Assembly: GCA_029960885.1 (NCBI GenBank)
Contig: JASBVV010000015.1
Coordinates: 1-43,055 of the forward strand
From: Kyrpidia sp.
GTDB taxonomy: Bacteria > Bacillota > Bacilli > Kyrpidiales > Kyrpidiaceae
Length of the DNA stretch: 43,055 nucleotides
Direction of reading: 5' to 3'
Shown: positions 17,570-26,995 of the stretch, one piece after another
Position numbering within the stretch: the first letter of the stretch is position 1
How the letters are laid out: each line of letters starts with the position of its first letter
Notes under the pieces: generated by a model
Seen by the model: the letters and a program-made list of their open reading frames with translations, nothing else
The model's database searches: none
Told to the model about the DNA's origin: nothing
Translations under genes and position numbers: made by a program

Positions 17570-20242
17570 ATGGAAGGCCAAGGCGGCACTACCCGGTCGG
17601 ATGAATTGCCGACCGCTTTTGAACCTGCGAATGTGGAGAACAAATGGTACCGGTTCTGGATGGAAAAGGGGTATTTTCGGGCGGGGCGGGTGCCCGAGGG
17701 CAAGCCTTTCACCATTGTGATCCCGCCTCCCAATGTGACGGGGGCCCTCCACATGGGTCATGCCTTGGACTATACCTTGCAGGATATCCTCATCCGGTGG
17801 CGCCGCATGCAAGGGCGGGATGCGCTGTGGCTGCCGGGGACGGACCACGCGGGCATTGCCACCCAGAACCGGGTGGAAGCCACATTGCTGAAAGAAACCG
17901 GCCAGACTCGCCACGATCTCGGGCGGGAGGCTTTTGTGGAAAAGGTTTGGGAATGGAAGCGCCAGTACGGAAGCATCATCACCAACCAGATCCGGGCTCT
18001 TGGTTTTTCCTGTGACTGGTCCAGGGAACGGTTCACCATGGACGAGGGTCTGTCGAAAGCAGTTCGCGAAGTGTTCGTGCGGCTGTACGAACGGGGGCTG
18101 ATTTACCGAGGGAAGTACATTATTAACTGGTGCCCCCGCTGTCGGACCGCCCTCTCGGATATCGAGGTCGAACACGAAGAGCTCGCGGGAACCCTTCACT
18201 ATATTCGCTATCCCCTGGCGGAGGGGACAGGTCATCTGGTGGTGGCCACCACCCGGCCGGAGACGATGTTCGGTGATGTGGCGGTGGCGGTGCACCCGGA
18301 GGACGATCGGTATCGGACATGGATCGGGAAAACGGTTCGCCTTCCCCTCACCGATCGAGAGATACCCGTGATCGCCGACGCGTATGTGGATCCGTCGTTC
18401 GGGACGGGCTGTCTCAAAATCACGCCGGCCCATGATCCCAACGATTTCGAAGTGGGGCGGCGGCACCGTCTTCCGGCTCCGGCGGTGATGAACGAAGACG
18501 GCACCATGAATGAAGGGGCCGGAGAATTTCAAGGGATGGACCGGTTCGCGGCGCGGCGGGCCGTGGTGGACAAACTGCGGGAAGAGGGATATTTGGAGCG
18601 TGTGGAGGAGCATCGCCACGCGGTGGGGCACTGTCAGCGCTGTCAGACGGTGGTGGAACCGTTTTTGTCCGAACAGTGGTTTGTCAAGATGAAGCCGCTC
18701 GCCGAGCCGGCGATTGAGGCGGTCAAAGCGGGCCGAGTGCGCTTTGTTCCGGAACGGTTCGAGAAGCTGTACCTGCACTGGGTCGAAAATGTCCGGGATT
18801 GGTGCATTTCCCGCCAGCTCTGGTGGGGTCATCGGATTCCGGCCTGGTACTGCCAAGCCTGCGGAGAAACGATCGTTCGGGTGGAGGAGCCGGAGCGGTG
18901 TCCCCGGTGCGGCAGCGAGCGGCTCCACCAGGAGGAAGATGTCCTGGACACATGGTTTTCGTCGGCGCTGTGGCCGTTTTCAACCATGGGATGGCCGGAG
19001 GAGACCGAAGATTTCCAACGGTACTTTCCCACCGACGTTCTGGTGACGGGGTTTGACATCATTTATTTTTGGGTGGCCCGGATGATTTTTATGTCTCTGG
19101 CGTTCACCGGGCACGTTCCGTTCCGCACGGTGTACATACACGGTCTGGTCCGGGACAGCCAGGGACGGAAGATGTCAAAAAGCCTCGGCAATGGGATCGA
19201 TCCGCTGGAGGTGGTGGACAAATACGGGGCCGATGCCCTCCGGTTCATGTTGGCCTCGGGGACATCACCGGGGAATGACCAGCGTTTTTACTGGGAGAAA
19301 GTCGAGTCTTCCCGGCATTTTGCCAATAAAATTTGGAATGCGGCCCGGTTCGTTATGATGAATGTGGACGGCACGGCGGACGGGCGGCTGGACGGACTCC
19401 CATTGGGGTGGACGGATCGGTGGATCGTCCGTCGCCTGAACGAGACCGTGCGAGATGTCACCCACGCCCTCGAGGATTATGATTTCGGGGGAGCCGCCAA
19501 AACAGTGTATGATTTTGTGTGGAGCGAGTTTTGCGATTGGTATATTGAGTTTTCCAAGGCGGCCCTGTACGGTGGGGATTCCGAGGCCCGGCGGACCGCA
19601 GGGCAGGTACTCGTCCATGTCTTGGACCGGGCGCTTCGACTTCTTCATCCATTTATGCCCTTCGTGACCGAGGAGATTTGGCAAAAACTCCCTGTTCATG
19701 GCGAGTCGCTGGTGGTGGCCCCTTGGCCCGAGGTGGAGATTCGGTTCGAAGACCCCCGGGCCGCGGAGCGGGTGGAGGAGTGGATGGACCTCATCCGGCG
19801 GGTGCGAAATGTTCGCTCGGAGATGAACGTTCCGCCGGGAAAACCGGTGCCGGTGGTGGTCCGTCCGAACTCGGAAGAGGCTCTGGCCGATTTGCAAGCC
19901 GGACTCATTTTCATTCGCCGGCTGGCTCACGTCGAGCCGTGCACGTTCGACTTGCATGCGGCGGCGCCGCCGAAATCGGTGACCGAGGTGCTGTCCCGGG
20001 CGGAAGTGTTCATTCCCCTGGAAGGACTTGTGAACCTGGAAGACGAAATCAAACGGTTGGAAAAAGAGTGGGCGGATCTTCAGGCCGAGGTGGACCGGGT
20101 GCGGGTGAAGTTGAACAACCCGTCCTTTGTGGCCAAAGCTCCGGCGGCGGTGGTGGAGGAGCAGCGCCGCAAGGAACAGGATTATCTCGCGCGACAGCAG
20201 AGGGTGGCCGCCCGACTGCAAGCGGTGAAGAATCTGATGTGA
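17570..20242 (+). CDS. valS: Valyl-tRNA synthetase
   Basis: Class I aminoacyl-tRNA synthetase charging tRNA(Val). ATG 17570 behind GGAGGGAC gives 890 aa, the family length; ATG 17540 would lie almost at the predicted transcription start. Signatures: HIGH-type HMGH at 61-64 in [17 protein letters not shown] at 534-538 in [10 protein letters not shown], a CP1 editing domain between them ([17 protein letters not shown]), a zinc-type cysteine cluster (CPRCGSE), and the C-terminal coiled-coil arm of ValRS over the last 65 residues or so. valS followed by folC is conserved with B. subtilis. Confidence 0.98.
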   Translation: MEGQGGTTRSDELPTAFEPANVENKWYRFWMEKGYFRAGRVPEGKPFTIVIPPPNVTGALHMGHALDYTLQDILIRWRRMQGRDALWLPGTDHAGIATQNRVEATLLKETGQTRHDLGREAFVEKVWEWKRQYGSIITNQIRALGFSCDWSRERFTMDEGLSKAVREVFVRLYERGLIYRGKYIINWCPRCRTALSDIEVEHEELAGTLHYIRYPLAEGTGHLVVATTRPETMFGDVAVAVHPEDDRYRTWIGKTVRLPLTDREIPVIADAYVDPSFGTGCLKITPAHDPNDFEVGRRHRLPAPAVMNEDGTMNEGAGEFQGMDRFAARRAVVDKLREEGYLERVEEHRHAVGHCQRCQTVVEPFLSEQWFVKMKPLAEPAIEAVKAGRVRFVPERFEKLYLHWVENVRDWCISRQLWWGHRIPAWYCQACGETIVRVEEPERCPRCGSERLHQEEDVLDTWFSSALWPFSTMGWPEETEDFQRYFPTDVLVTGFDIIYFWVARMIFMSLAFTGHVPFRTVYIHGLVRDSQGRKMSKSLGNGIDPLEVVDKYGADALRFMLASGTSPGNDQRFYWEKVESSRHFANKIWNAARFVMMNVDGTADGRLDGLPLGWTDRWIVRRLNETVRDVTHALEDYDFGGAAKTVYDFVWSEFCDWYIEFSKAALYGGDSEARRTAGQVLVHVLDRALRLLHPFMPFVTEEIWQKLPVHGESLVVAPWPEVEIRFEDPRAAERVEEWMDLIRRVRNVRSEMNVPPGKPVPVVVRPNSEEALADLQAGLIFIRRLAHVEPCTFDLHAAAPPKSVTEVLSRAEVFIPLEGLVNLEDEIKRLEKEWADLQAEVDRVRVKLNNPSFVAKAPAAVVEEQRRKEQDYLARQQRVAARLQAVKNLM

Positions 20243-20304
20243 CGCCTGATGTCCCGGTGGCCCCGGGCGGAGGTCCGACATAAGATGAAGAGGGATGATG
20301 TTCG

Positions 20305-21645
20305 GTGCAGCCTTGCAAGGACACCGGGGATCTGTGGGAGTGGCTGAACGGGCGAACGCAATTCGGGGTGCGGCCGGGGCTCGGGAGGATGCAGTGGGCG
20401 CTGGACCGCTTGGGCCGGCCCGAGCGCGATCTGAGATTTATTCATGTGGCGGGCACCAACGGCAAGGGGTCGACCTGTGCCTTTCTTTCTGCCATCCTGC
20501 GGTCGGCCGGCCATCGAACCGGCCTGTTCATCTCTCCGCCCATCGAGGGGGAATGCAGCCGGATCAGTGTGGACGGAGTGCCGATTCGGGAAGAGGAGTT
20601 GTCCCGGTATGTCCGGGTGATCCGCCCTTTGACCGCCGAGCTCGAGAGACGGACGGACCTCGGTCCGATGACGCACTTCGAAGTGTGGACGCTCGCCGCC
20701 CTGATGCACTTTCACGAAACCAAGCCCGATGTGGTGGTGTGGGAAACGGGGCTTGGCGGAAAGCTTGATTCCACCAATGTGGTGATGCCGGAAGTCAGTG
20801 TCATCACCGGGATCGGACTCGATCATACGGCTGTACTTGGGCACACTATGGAACACATTGCAAAGGAAAAGGCCGGAATCATCAAATCGGGCAGGCCGGT
20901 GTTCACGGCGGCGCGGGGTCCAGCGCTTCGGGTGCTGGAAGAGACGGCCGGAGCCTTGGGCAGTCGGCTGTGGTGTTTGGGTCGGGATTATTGGGTGACC
21001 GACCGGAGGGTGATCCGGCCCTCGGCGGAGTCTCCGCCGGTCGGGCAGCGGTTTTGTTGGGTCGGTGGGGAGGAGCGGCTGCCGGATCTGGAGATACCCC
21101 TGCACGGCGAGTTTCAATGCGAGAATGCGGCGACCGCTGTGGCGGTGGCGAGGTATTTGGATGCCGGCGGGCGGTTGCCCATCCCCGTCCCGTCGGTGTA
21201 CCGCGGTCTGAAGACGGCCAGGTGGCCGGGACGCGTGGAGGTGGCGGGAACGTCGCCTCTTCTGGTGTTCGACGGCGCTCACAATCCGGACGGAGCCCGG
21301 AGTTTGGCGGCCGCCCTGGAAGAGATGCGGCCCGGTCGATGGGGGTTTGTGATCGGCGTACTTCAGGATAAAGATGTCGACGGCATTGTGGCGGCCTTGG
21401 CCGGGACGGCCGCTTGGATGGTGGCGGGCACACCCGGAACCCCCCGGGCGATGAATTCCGACGAGTTGGCCGAACGGATGCGGCGGGTGGGCGTGAAAGT
21501 CCCGGCCGTCCTCCGCGATCCGGCGGCGGCGCTGCACGCGGCGTTGGCCCTCGGGGGACCCGGGGGGGCCGTGTGTGTCACGGGTTCGCTCTACATGGTG
21601 ATGGAAGCGCGATCAGGATTAAACCCAAGGGTGAAGAGCCAGTGA
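20305..21645 (+). CDS. folC: Folylpolyglutamate synthase / dihydrofolate synthase
   Basis: Mur-ligase-family enzyme that adds glutamate to dihydropteroate and folates. 446 aa. ATP-binding VAGTNGKGST with Lys54, ITGIGLDHTAVLG and EKAGIIKSGRP are all FolC hallmarks; FDGAHNPDGA lies in the C-terminal domain. GTG 20305 is the best available start, although the upstream AGGGA is rather distant (about 11 bases). It follows valS by 62 bases and is closely followed by murC, a member of the same superfamily. Confidence 0.95.
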   Translation: MQPCKDTGDLWEWLNGRTQFGVRPGLGRMQWALDRLGRPERDLRFIHVAGTNGKGSTCAFLSAILRSAGHRTGLFISPPIEGECSRISVDGVPIREEELSRYVRVIRPLTAELERRTDLGPMTHFEVWTLAALMHFHETKPDVVVWETGLGGKLDSTNVVMPEVSVITGIGLDHTAVLGHTMEHIAKEKAGIIKSGRPVFTAARGPALRVLEETAGALGSRLWCLGRDYWVTDRRVIRPSAESPPVGQRFCWVGGEERLPDLEIPLHGEFQCENAATAVAVARYLDAGGRLPIPVPSVYRGLKTARWPGRVEVAGTSPLLVFDGAHNPDGARSLAAALEEMRPGRWGFVIGVLQDKDVDGIVAALAGTAAWMVAGTPGTPRAMNSDELAERMRRVGVKVPAVLRDPAAALHAALALGGPGGAVCVTGSLYMVMEARSGLNPRVKSQ

Positions 21646-21656
21646 GGGTGGTGGAC

Positions 21657-23057
21657 ATGGAACGGTTTGGAAAACACGTACACTTTGTGGGGATCGGGGG
21701 CTACGGGATGAGTGCGCTGGCCCGGGTGCTCCTCGATTGGCACATTTCCGTGTCGGGGTCGGATGTGGAGCGCAATCCGCTCACCGATGAATTGGAGCGG
21801 CGCGGAGCTGTGATCCATATCGGACACGATCCGGATCACCTGTCGGGCGTGGATTGCGTGGTTTATTCCACGGCCCTATCGCCCGACAACGTGGAGTTGG
21901 TGGAGGCCCGAAAACGGGGGTTGCGCGTTCTGCACCGTTCGGAGGTTTTGGCGGAGATCCTTGAGGCCAAGAGGGGCATCGCGGTGGCGGGTGCACACGG
22001 AAAGACCACCACCTCTTCGATGATTGCCTTTGTGATGAGCCGGTCCGGGCTCGACCCCACATACGTGGTCGGCGGGGTGATTTCGAACCTGGGGGAGAAC
22101 GCCAAAGCGGGGCGGGGCTGCTATGCGGTGGCCGAAGCGGATGAGAGCGACGGCACGTTTTTGAAATACCACCCTTACATGGCCGTGGTGACGAACATCG
22201 AACCGGATCACCTGGAAAATTACGGAGGCCGGTTCGACAATCTGCGGGGGGCGTATCGGACGTTTCTGAGTCAGGTTCGGTGCGACGGGTTAAAGGTTCT
22301 GTGTGCGGACGATCCGGAATTGTCCCGGATCGGTGCGGATTTGCCCGGGCGCACCGTGTGGTACGGGTTTTCGTCCCAGGCGGATTGGTCCGCCCGGGAT
22401 ATTGATCTCGAAGATCGCCGGTCGAAGAGTCGAGTGTTCTATCGCAACGAGTACGTCGGAGATCTCGCCCTGTCCGTCCCAGGACGCCACAACATCAGTG
22501 ACGCCCTGGCTGCGGTGGCGGTGTGCCGGGAAGCCGGTATTCCGTTTTCGACGATCGTTGACGCCTTGTCCGAGTTTCGGGGGGCCAAGCGCCGGTTTCA
22601 GCAGATCGCGGATGTGGCCGGGGTGCTGATCGTGGACGATTATGCCCACCATCCCACGGAGATCGAGGCGACCATCGCGGCGGCGCGAACCACCGGCCGC
22701 AGGATCATCGCCGTATTTCAGCCCCAGCGCTACACCCGCACGCATTTCCTCCTAGATGCGTTCAGCTACGCGTTTAAAGATGCCGACGACGTGATCATCA
22801 CCGATATCTATTCCCCGGTGGGCGAAAAGAAGATCGCCGGGGTGAGCGCGGAGCGCCTCGCTCAGTTGATTCGGGAGCGGAGCAACGAGCGGGTCAAATT
22901 CCTTCGGCAAAAGGAAGAGGTGATCAACGATTTGTTGACTCGGGTGCTTCCGGGGGACTTGGTGTTGTTCATGGGAGCCGGGGATATCTGGATGGCGGCA
23001 AGGCAACTGGCCGAGTTCCTGCAGGACGGATTGGCGGAACCGATGATTCGCGCATGA
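21657..23057 (+). CDS. murC: UDP-N-acetylmuramate--L-alanine ligase
   Basis: Cytoplasmic ligase adding L-Ala to UDP-MurNAc in peptidoglycan synthesis. ATG 21657 behind GTGAGGGTGG gives 466 aa. Motifs: UDP-binding VGIGGYGMSA near the N-terminus, ATP loop AHGKTTT (Lys116), EADESDGTFLKYHP, NIEPDHLENYGG, and VDDYAHHPTEI. The long frame upstream of this ATG is shadow coding inside folC. Its place next to folC differs from B. subtilis as far as I recall. Confidence 0.97.
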   Translation: MERFGKHVHFVGIGGYGMSALARVLLDWHISVSGSDVERNPLTDELERRGAVIHIGHDPDHLSGVDCVVYSTALSPDNVELVEARKRGLRVLHRSEVLAEILEAKRGIAVAGAHGKTTTSSMIAFVMSRSGLDPTYVVGGVISNLGENAKAGRGCYAVAEADESDGTFLKYHPYMAVVTNIEPDHLENYGGRFDNLRGAYRTFLSQVRCDGLKVLCADDPELSRIGADLPGRTVWYGFSSQADWSARDIDLEDRRSKSRVFYRNEYVGDLALSVPGRHNISDALAAVAVCREAGIPFSTIVDALSEFRGAKRRFQQIADVAGVLIVDDYAHHPTEIEATIAAARTTGRRIIAVFQPQRYTRTHFLLDAFSYAFKDADDVIITDIYSPVGEKKIAGVSAERLAQLIRERSNERVKFLRQKEEVINDLLTRVLPGDLVLFMGAGDIWMAARQLAEFLQDGLAEPMIRA

Positions 23058-23097
23058 GTTTCAAAACCATCTTCGTACGGGAGAGAGATGGACGCCG

Positions 23098-24141
23098 ATG
23101 ATGATCAGTCGGTGGTTGGAGGAAGCACGGGGCCGGGGAGCGTCCGATCTGCACCTGACGGTGGGGGCGCCGCCGGTGGTGCGGGTGGATGGTCGGTTGC
23201 GGCCGCTGAACGCCCCGCCGCTCGCTCCGGAGGAAACGGAACGAATGGCCCGGGAGGCCCTGGGCGATTTGTACATCCGACTCACTGAGCAGGGAGACGT
23301 GGACGCGGCGGTGGAATGGCGGAAATCCGCGGACGGGCGAACTTATCGCGTGCGGCTGAATGTCTACAAACAAAGGGCCGGTGTGAGTCTGGCGGCGCGC
23401 CTGATCCCGGATGTCGTGCCGAAATTGGACGACCTCGGGTTGCCGACAATGGTGCGGAGCCTGGGGGAACACACGCACGGGCTCGTTCTGGTGACCGGCC
23501 CGACGGGCTGCGGGAAATCCACCACCCTGGCGGCTCTGATCGACGACATGAATGACCGGTTTGACCGACATATCATCACTCTGGAAGATCCCATCGAATA
23601 TCTGCATGCGCATCGACGGTGTCTGATCGAACAGCGGGAGGTCGGCAAAGATGTGCCGGGATTCAGCCGAGGCCTGCGTGCGGCGCTGCGCCAGGATCCC
23701 GACGTCATTCTGGTGGGAGAATTGCGGGATGTGGAGACGATTCAAACGGCCATCACCGCTGCGGAGACCGGGCATTTGGTATTGGGAACATTACATACCG
23801 GCGATGCCGTTCAAACGGTCGATCGATTGATCGACGTATTTCCGGCTCACCAACAGCAACAAATCCGTACGCAATTGGCAGGAATTCTTCGAGGCGTCAT
23901 CGCACAGCGGCTTTTTCCGAAAAAGGGCGGGGCGGGCAGGGTTCCCGTCGTGGAGGTGTTGGTTAACACGCCGGCGGTGGCGAATCTCATCCGGTCGGAC
24001 AAGACCCATCAGTTGCGCACGGTGATGCAGACCGGGCGAAACCAGGGCATGCAGACGTTTGAGATGCACCTAAAAGCCTTGATAAACATGGGAATTTTAG
24101 ATGCTCGAGATATGGGATATCTGTCCGCGTTGCTTGATTGA
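23098..24141 (+). CDS. pilT: PilT-type twitching motility / type IV pilus retraction ATPase
   Basis: 347-aa secretion-type hexameric ATPase. Walker A GPTGCGKST at 134-142, Asp box TLEDPIEYLH, Walker B DPDVILVGELRD, His box TGHLVLGTLHTGDA. The C-terminal VANLIRSDKTHQL corresponds to the AIRNLIRE signature that separates PilT from PilB and ComGA. PilT powers pilus retraction from the cytoplasmic face. No other pilus gene is in the window. Its neighbours are murC and a cell-wall protein; in B. subtilis the pilin-peptidase gene comC lies in this general region. A tandem 11-base repeat begins just after the stop. Confidence 0.93.
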   Translation: MMISRWLEEARGRGASDLHLTVGAPPVVRVDGRLRPLNAPPLAPEETERMAREALGDLYIRLTEQGDVDAAVEWRKSADGRTYRVRLNVYKQRAGVSLAARLIPDVVPKLDDLGLPTMVRSLGEHTHGLVLVTGPTGCGKSTTLAALIDDMNDRFDRHIITLEDPIEYLHAHRRCLIEQREVGKDVPGFSRGLRAALRQDPDVILVGELRDVETIQTAITAAETGHLVLGTLHTGDAVQTVDRLIDVFPAHQQQQIRTQLAGILRGVIAQRLFPKKGGAGRVPVVEVLVNTPAVANLIRSDKTHQLRTVMQTGRNQGMQTFEMHLKALINMGILDARDMGYLSALLD

Positions 24142-24161
24142 CCACATTTTGACCACATTTT
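24140..24161 (+). repeat. Tandem direct duplication of 11 bases
   Basis: GACCACATTTT occurs twice head to tail (24140-24150, 24151-24161), starting at the last G of the pilT TTGATTGA end region. It is probably replication slippage with no function I can name. Confidence 0.8.
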
Positions 24162-24173
24162 AACCAAAAAACC

Positions 24174-24232
24174 GGCCGCCGCAAGCTCCAGTCTTCAGCC
24201 TCGGGGATAAGGCGGCCAAATCTTTTGTTTTA
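24174..24232 (+). terminator. Probable terminator after pilT (possibly bidirectional)
   Basis: GGCCGCC (24174-24180) pairs perfectly with GGCGGCC (24211-24217) around a 30-base loop, followed by the T-rich stretch to 24232. On the minus strand the same stem is followed by six T. The long loop lowers confidence. From here to 24362 I see no gene. Confidence 0.5.
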
Positions 24233-24362
24233 CCGCCACACCGTCGTCGACGCTGCTTTCGGGTCCAGTGAAATCTTCCGCGATGCGGGTCCGGAACGGG
24301 AACCTCCTCCTCTCCAACGGGCGTGGCAGCGGCCCATTTTATGAAACAGAACAGAAACATCC

Positions 24363-24391
24363 TTGCCAGATCGGTAAGTTGCCTCTATACT
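24363..24391 (+). promoter_or_regulatory. Sigma-A promoter of the G5/3D-domain gene
   Basis: -35 TTGCCA (24363-24368), -10 TATACT (24386-24391), 17-bp spacing; 41 bases before the GTG start. Confidence 0.7.
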
Positions 24392-24432
24392 GAACGAAGA
24401 CATTCATACGAACTTAACAGTGAGGTGGTCGC

Positions 24433-25410
24433 GTGCGACAGTGGGGACGTAAGCGTCTTTACGCGTTGGCGGCTGCAGTGGCGGTGACGGTGGCGGGCGG
24501 CACGTCCGCGGCGGTGTCGTCGGTCAAAACGGTCTCGTTGGATGTCGATGGCGCCAAGCGCACGGTGCGCACGGTGCGATCGCCGTTGGTGTCCGAACTG
24601 TTGCAACAACAGGGGATTGCTATTTCTCCGGATGATCTCGTTGTCCCCGCGCTGAACACGCGCATCCAAGGGCTTATGGAAGTGGTGGTCGTTCACGGGA
24701 AAAAAGTGCGGCTTCAGGATGGAAGCGGGCGAGAACTGCAAAAGATCACCCACGCGCTTACGGTCGGCGATGCGTTGAAAGAATGGGGCATTTCTTTGAA
24801 TCAGGACGACTCGGTCAATCCCCCGCTTTCCGCGGCGATTGTGGCAGGCGATGTGATCCGGATCGTCCGCAGGGAGAAACAGGTGGTCGTCACCGAGGAA
24901 AAGATACCTTTTCAGACCGAACGTCAGTCCACCGATCAGTTGGATCAAGGCGAAGAGAAAGTACTGTCGCCCGGTGTGGAAGGGTTGCAGCGCGTGACGA
25001 CGACGATCTTTTATGAGAATGGAAAGGAGGTCAACCGGTCGGAGGAACGATCGGTGGTCAGCCCGCCGACCGATCGCGTGGTGGCGGTGGGAACCCGACC
25101 CCGCCAGGTTTTGTTGGCATCCCGGGGCGCGGGTTCGTTTACCGAAGGGTCCGCACTGACCATGGTGGCCACCGCGTATACCGGGGGCGGAACCACGGCC
25201 ACCGGTCATGTGCCCGGGCGGGGAACCGTGGCGGTGGACCCGTCGGTGATTCCCCTCGGAACCCGGCTGTTCATTCCGGGGTACGGCAACGCCGTGGCGG
25301 ATGACGTGGGCGGTTCCGTGCGGGGAAACCATGTGGATTTGTATTTTCCTTCCGAGGCGGAGGCGAGGGCGTTTGGCCGGCGCATGATCACGGTGTACCT
25401 CGCGCGGTAG
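24433..25410 (+). CDS. YabE-like cell-wall protein: DUF348 repeats, G5 domain, 3D domain
   Basis: 325-aa exported or membrane-anchored protein. An N-terminal hydrophobic segment (about 11-30) is followed by DUF348-type repeats (SLDVDGAKRTVRTV; VVVVHGKKVRLQD), a G5-like region (about 155-215, TEEKIPFQTERQS), and a C-terminal 3D domain (about 240-325) with ATAYTGGG, GTVAVDPSVIPLGT and the three-Asp pattern (AVDP, VADDVGG, HVDLYF). Proteins of this YabE/YocH/Rpf-like class are thought to remodel peptidoglycan by lytic transglycosylation. GTG 24433 has GTGAGGTGG ahead. It has its own promoter and is followed by a terminator, so it is a single-gene unit. Confidence 0.88.
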   Translation: MRQWGRKRLYALAAAVAVTVAGGTSAAVSSVKTVSLDVDGAKRTVRTVRSPLVSELLQQQGIAISPDDLVVPALNTRIQGLMEVVVVHGKKVRLQDGSGRELQKITHALTVGDALKEWGISLNQDDSVNPPLSAAIVAGDVIRIVRREKQVVVTEEKIPFQTERQSTDQLDQGEEKVLSPGVEGLQRVTTTIFYENGKEVNRSEERSVVSPPTDRVVAVGTRPRQVLLASRGAGSFTEGSALTMVATAYTGGGTTATGHVPGRGTVAVDPSVIPLGTRLFIPGYGNAVADDVGGSVRGNHVDLYFPSEAEARAFGRRMITVYLAR

Positions 25411-25480
25411 GCCGGTTCGGGCGAAGGCACCGGCCGAGATGACCGAACAGGAGAAGGCCATCCTTTGACGGCGATGAGTG

Positions 25481-25506
25481 GGGCGAACTCAGGGGTTTGC
25501 CCTTTT
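25481..25506 (+). terminator. Intrinsic terminator after the 3D-domain gene
   Basis: GGGCGAAC (25481-25488) pairs with GTTTGCCC (25495-25502, one G-U) over a six-base loop, followed by TTTT. Confidence 0.6.
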
Positions 25507-25634
25507 CTCGTGCACGCGGGGGACGATTGCCCGGGTTCATCTTGCCGGATGTCGGCCGATTCCCGAGTTCGTTCTACCCGGGTCCTCGGCCGCGTACTTC
25601 TGATAGTGGACAACCGTCGGAAGGAGTGGGAGCG

Positions 25635-26609
25635 GTGGACAAGGCGAGAATCACCGTGCGCTTGCGGGACGGTCGTGTTACAGTGGACAGGCCGGCCGGA
25701 GACCGCCCGTACGCCGCGCCGGCCCCCGATTTCCCGGCGTCCGCCCGGTCGGGAACCCTCGGGATCCATCCGTCGCGGGAATCCGAGGTTCCTGGGCGGA
25801 ATGATCCCGCACCGGTGCGGTCGTCAACGCGATGGCCGGCGGTTTTCACCGGGTCCGACGGTTTGCTGCACCGAAGGGCCCGGCGACTGGGGCGGCATTG
25901 GGTGGTGCCCGTCGCTGTGGCGCTGGCAGTGGGTTCGTTGCTGGGTTGGATTTGTCTGGCGGTGTTTGCCCGGGCCGGCGAGCCGCATCCGACGGTTGAT
26001 CCGACGTCCAATATTCATCTTTATGTCGTCCAAGCGGGCGCTTTTTCCGATTTGACCCGGGCCCAAACTTTCGCATCCACCCTTCAAAAGCAGGGTTTGG
26101 CAGCCAAATTGGCGGGAGGCCGACCCACGTTGGTGTTGGTCGGGGTGGCCACGGATCCCAAGATACCGGGGCCTCTCGGAGATGCGCTGCGGCGCCTGCA
26201 GATTGCGACCGCGGTGAAACCGTACCGACCTATGGCTCCCCCTTCCCGGATTGAAGGCATTGCCGACGGACAGGGAGTGGCCGCGGCCTTGCGAAAATCG
26301 ATCGACGTTCTCGGTGAGGCGGTGGACCGGTGGTCTCAGGGACATTCCCCTGTGAGCCCGGGGCTGGATCCGGGCATCCGGGAGATCGACCACATGTTGA
26401 GCCGGGGCGTGTCGGAACTGAACGCGGCGGGGCGCTCCGCCCAGGCCGATCTCCTGCAGCGATGGCGGAACGATTGGACCGAGGCAATCCTTCGGATCGA
26501 ACGGGATAATGCCCCGGGGCCGGTGATGGACGAGACCCTTCAAGCCATGGACGATTACGAGCAATTGATCGGCAATTTGCACGGCTCGCGGATCGCGGGG
26601 CCGCCTTGA
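25635..26609 (+). CDS. spoIIB: SpoIIB-like protein with single membrane helix and SPOR domain
   Basis: 324 aa from GTG 25635, which has AAGGAG ahead; the open frame further upstream lacks a ribosome site. Layout: cytoplasmic arginine/proline-rich N-terminus with a short beta motif (ITVRLRDGRVTVD), one membrane helix at about 88-112, then an extracytoplasmic SPOR-like domain at about 128-200 (LYVVQAGAFSDLTRAQTFA). B. subtilis SpoIIB has the same length, topology and SPOR domain and lies just upstream of maf. SpoIIB aids septal peptidoglycan thinning at engulfment. The SPOR domain would bind denuded glycan at septa. Assignment is by architecture and synteny. Confidence 0.72.
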   Translation: MDKARITVRLRDGRVTVDRPAGDRPYAAPAPDFPASARSGTLGIHPSRESEVPGRNDPAPVRSSTRWPAVFTGSDGLLHRRARRLGRHWVVPVAVALAVGSLLGWICLAVFARAGEPHPTVDPTSNIHLYVVQAGAFSDLTRAQTFASTLQKQGLAAKLAGGRPTLVLVGVATDPKIPGPLGDALRRLQIATAVKPYRPMAPPSRIEGIADGQGVAAALRKSIDVLGEAVDRWSQGHSPVSPGLDPGIREIDHMLSRGVSELNAAGRSAQADLLQRWRNDWTEAILRIERDNAPGPVMDETLQAMDDYEQLIGNLHGSRIAGPP

Positions 26610-26739
26610 ACCCCTGAGGGGAGCGGATTTGTTCGGGGGAAGGGAGGATTTTCTCCTGCGGGTGTCGAATAGTGGGGATGATCGCTCGAATGCTGTCGTG
26701 TGTCGGGTGGTCACGGTACCTGGAATGGGAGTTGGCTCA

Positions 26740-26985
26740 GTGAGAAAGTCGTCGAACATCGGGCGCGCCGTTCTATATGGAGTGGTGGGGTTAATCATCG
26801 GCAATGTGGCCGGAGATCTCTTGGGCCAGGCTCATGTCCCGTATGTGGCGCAGACCACGTCCCTGCGATGGCAACCCGGGGCGGACCTCCACATGGTGAA
26901 ATATCATTTGGATTTGCAGATCACAATAAACATGGTGGGTCTGGTCGGCGGGTGTGCCGGATTGTGGTTCTCCAGAAAACGGTAG
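26740..26985 (+). CDS. Small membrane protein, DUF4321-like
   Basis: 81 aa from GTG 26740 (TGGGAGTTGG ahead). Two hydrophobic helices: GRAVLYGVVGLIIGNVAGDL near the start and INMVGLVGGCAGLWF near the end, with a short basic tail. Size, topology and position immediately before maf match the DUF4321 family. Function unknown. Ten bases separate it from maf. Confidence 0.7.
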   Translation: MRKSSNIGRAVLYGVVGLIIGNVAGDLLGQAHVPYVAQTTSLRWQPGADLHMVKYHLDLQITINMVGLVGGCAGLWFSRKR

Positions 26986-26995
26986 GTGAAACAGG

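Noticed and set aside
26663-26669. TGTCGAA (Spo0A core) upstream of the DUF4321/maf genes
   Set aside because: A seven-base motif is expected several times by chance in 43 kb on two strands, and no promoter could be placed next to it.
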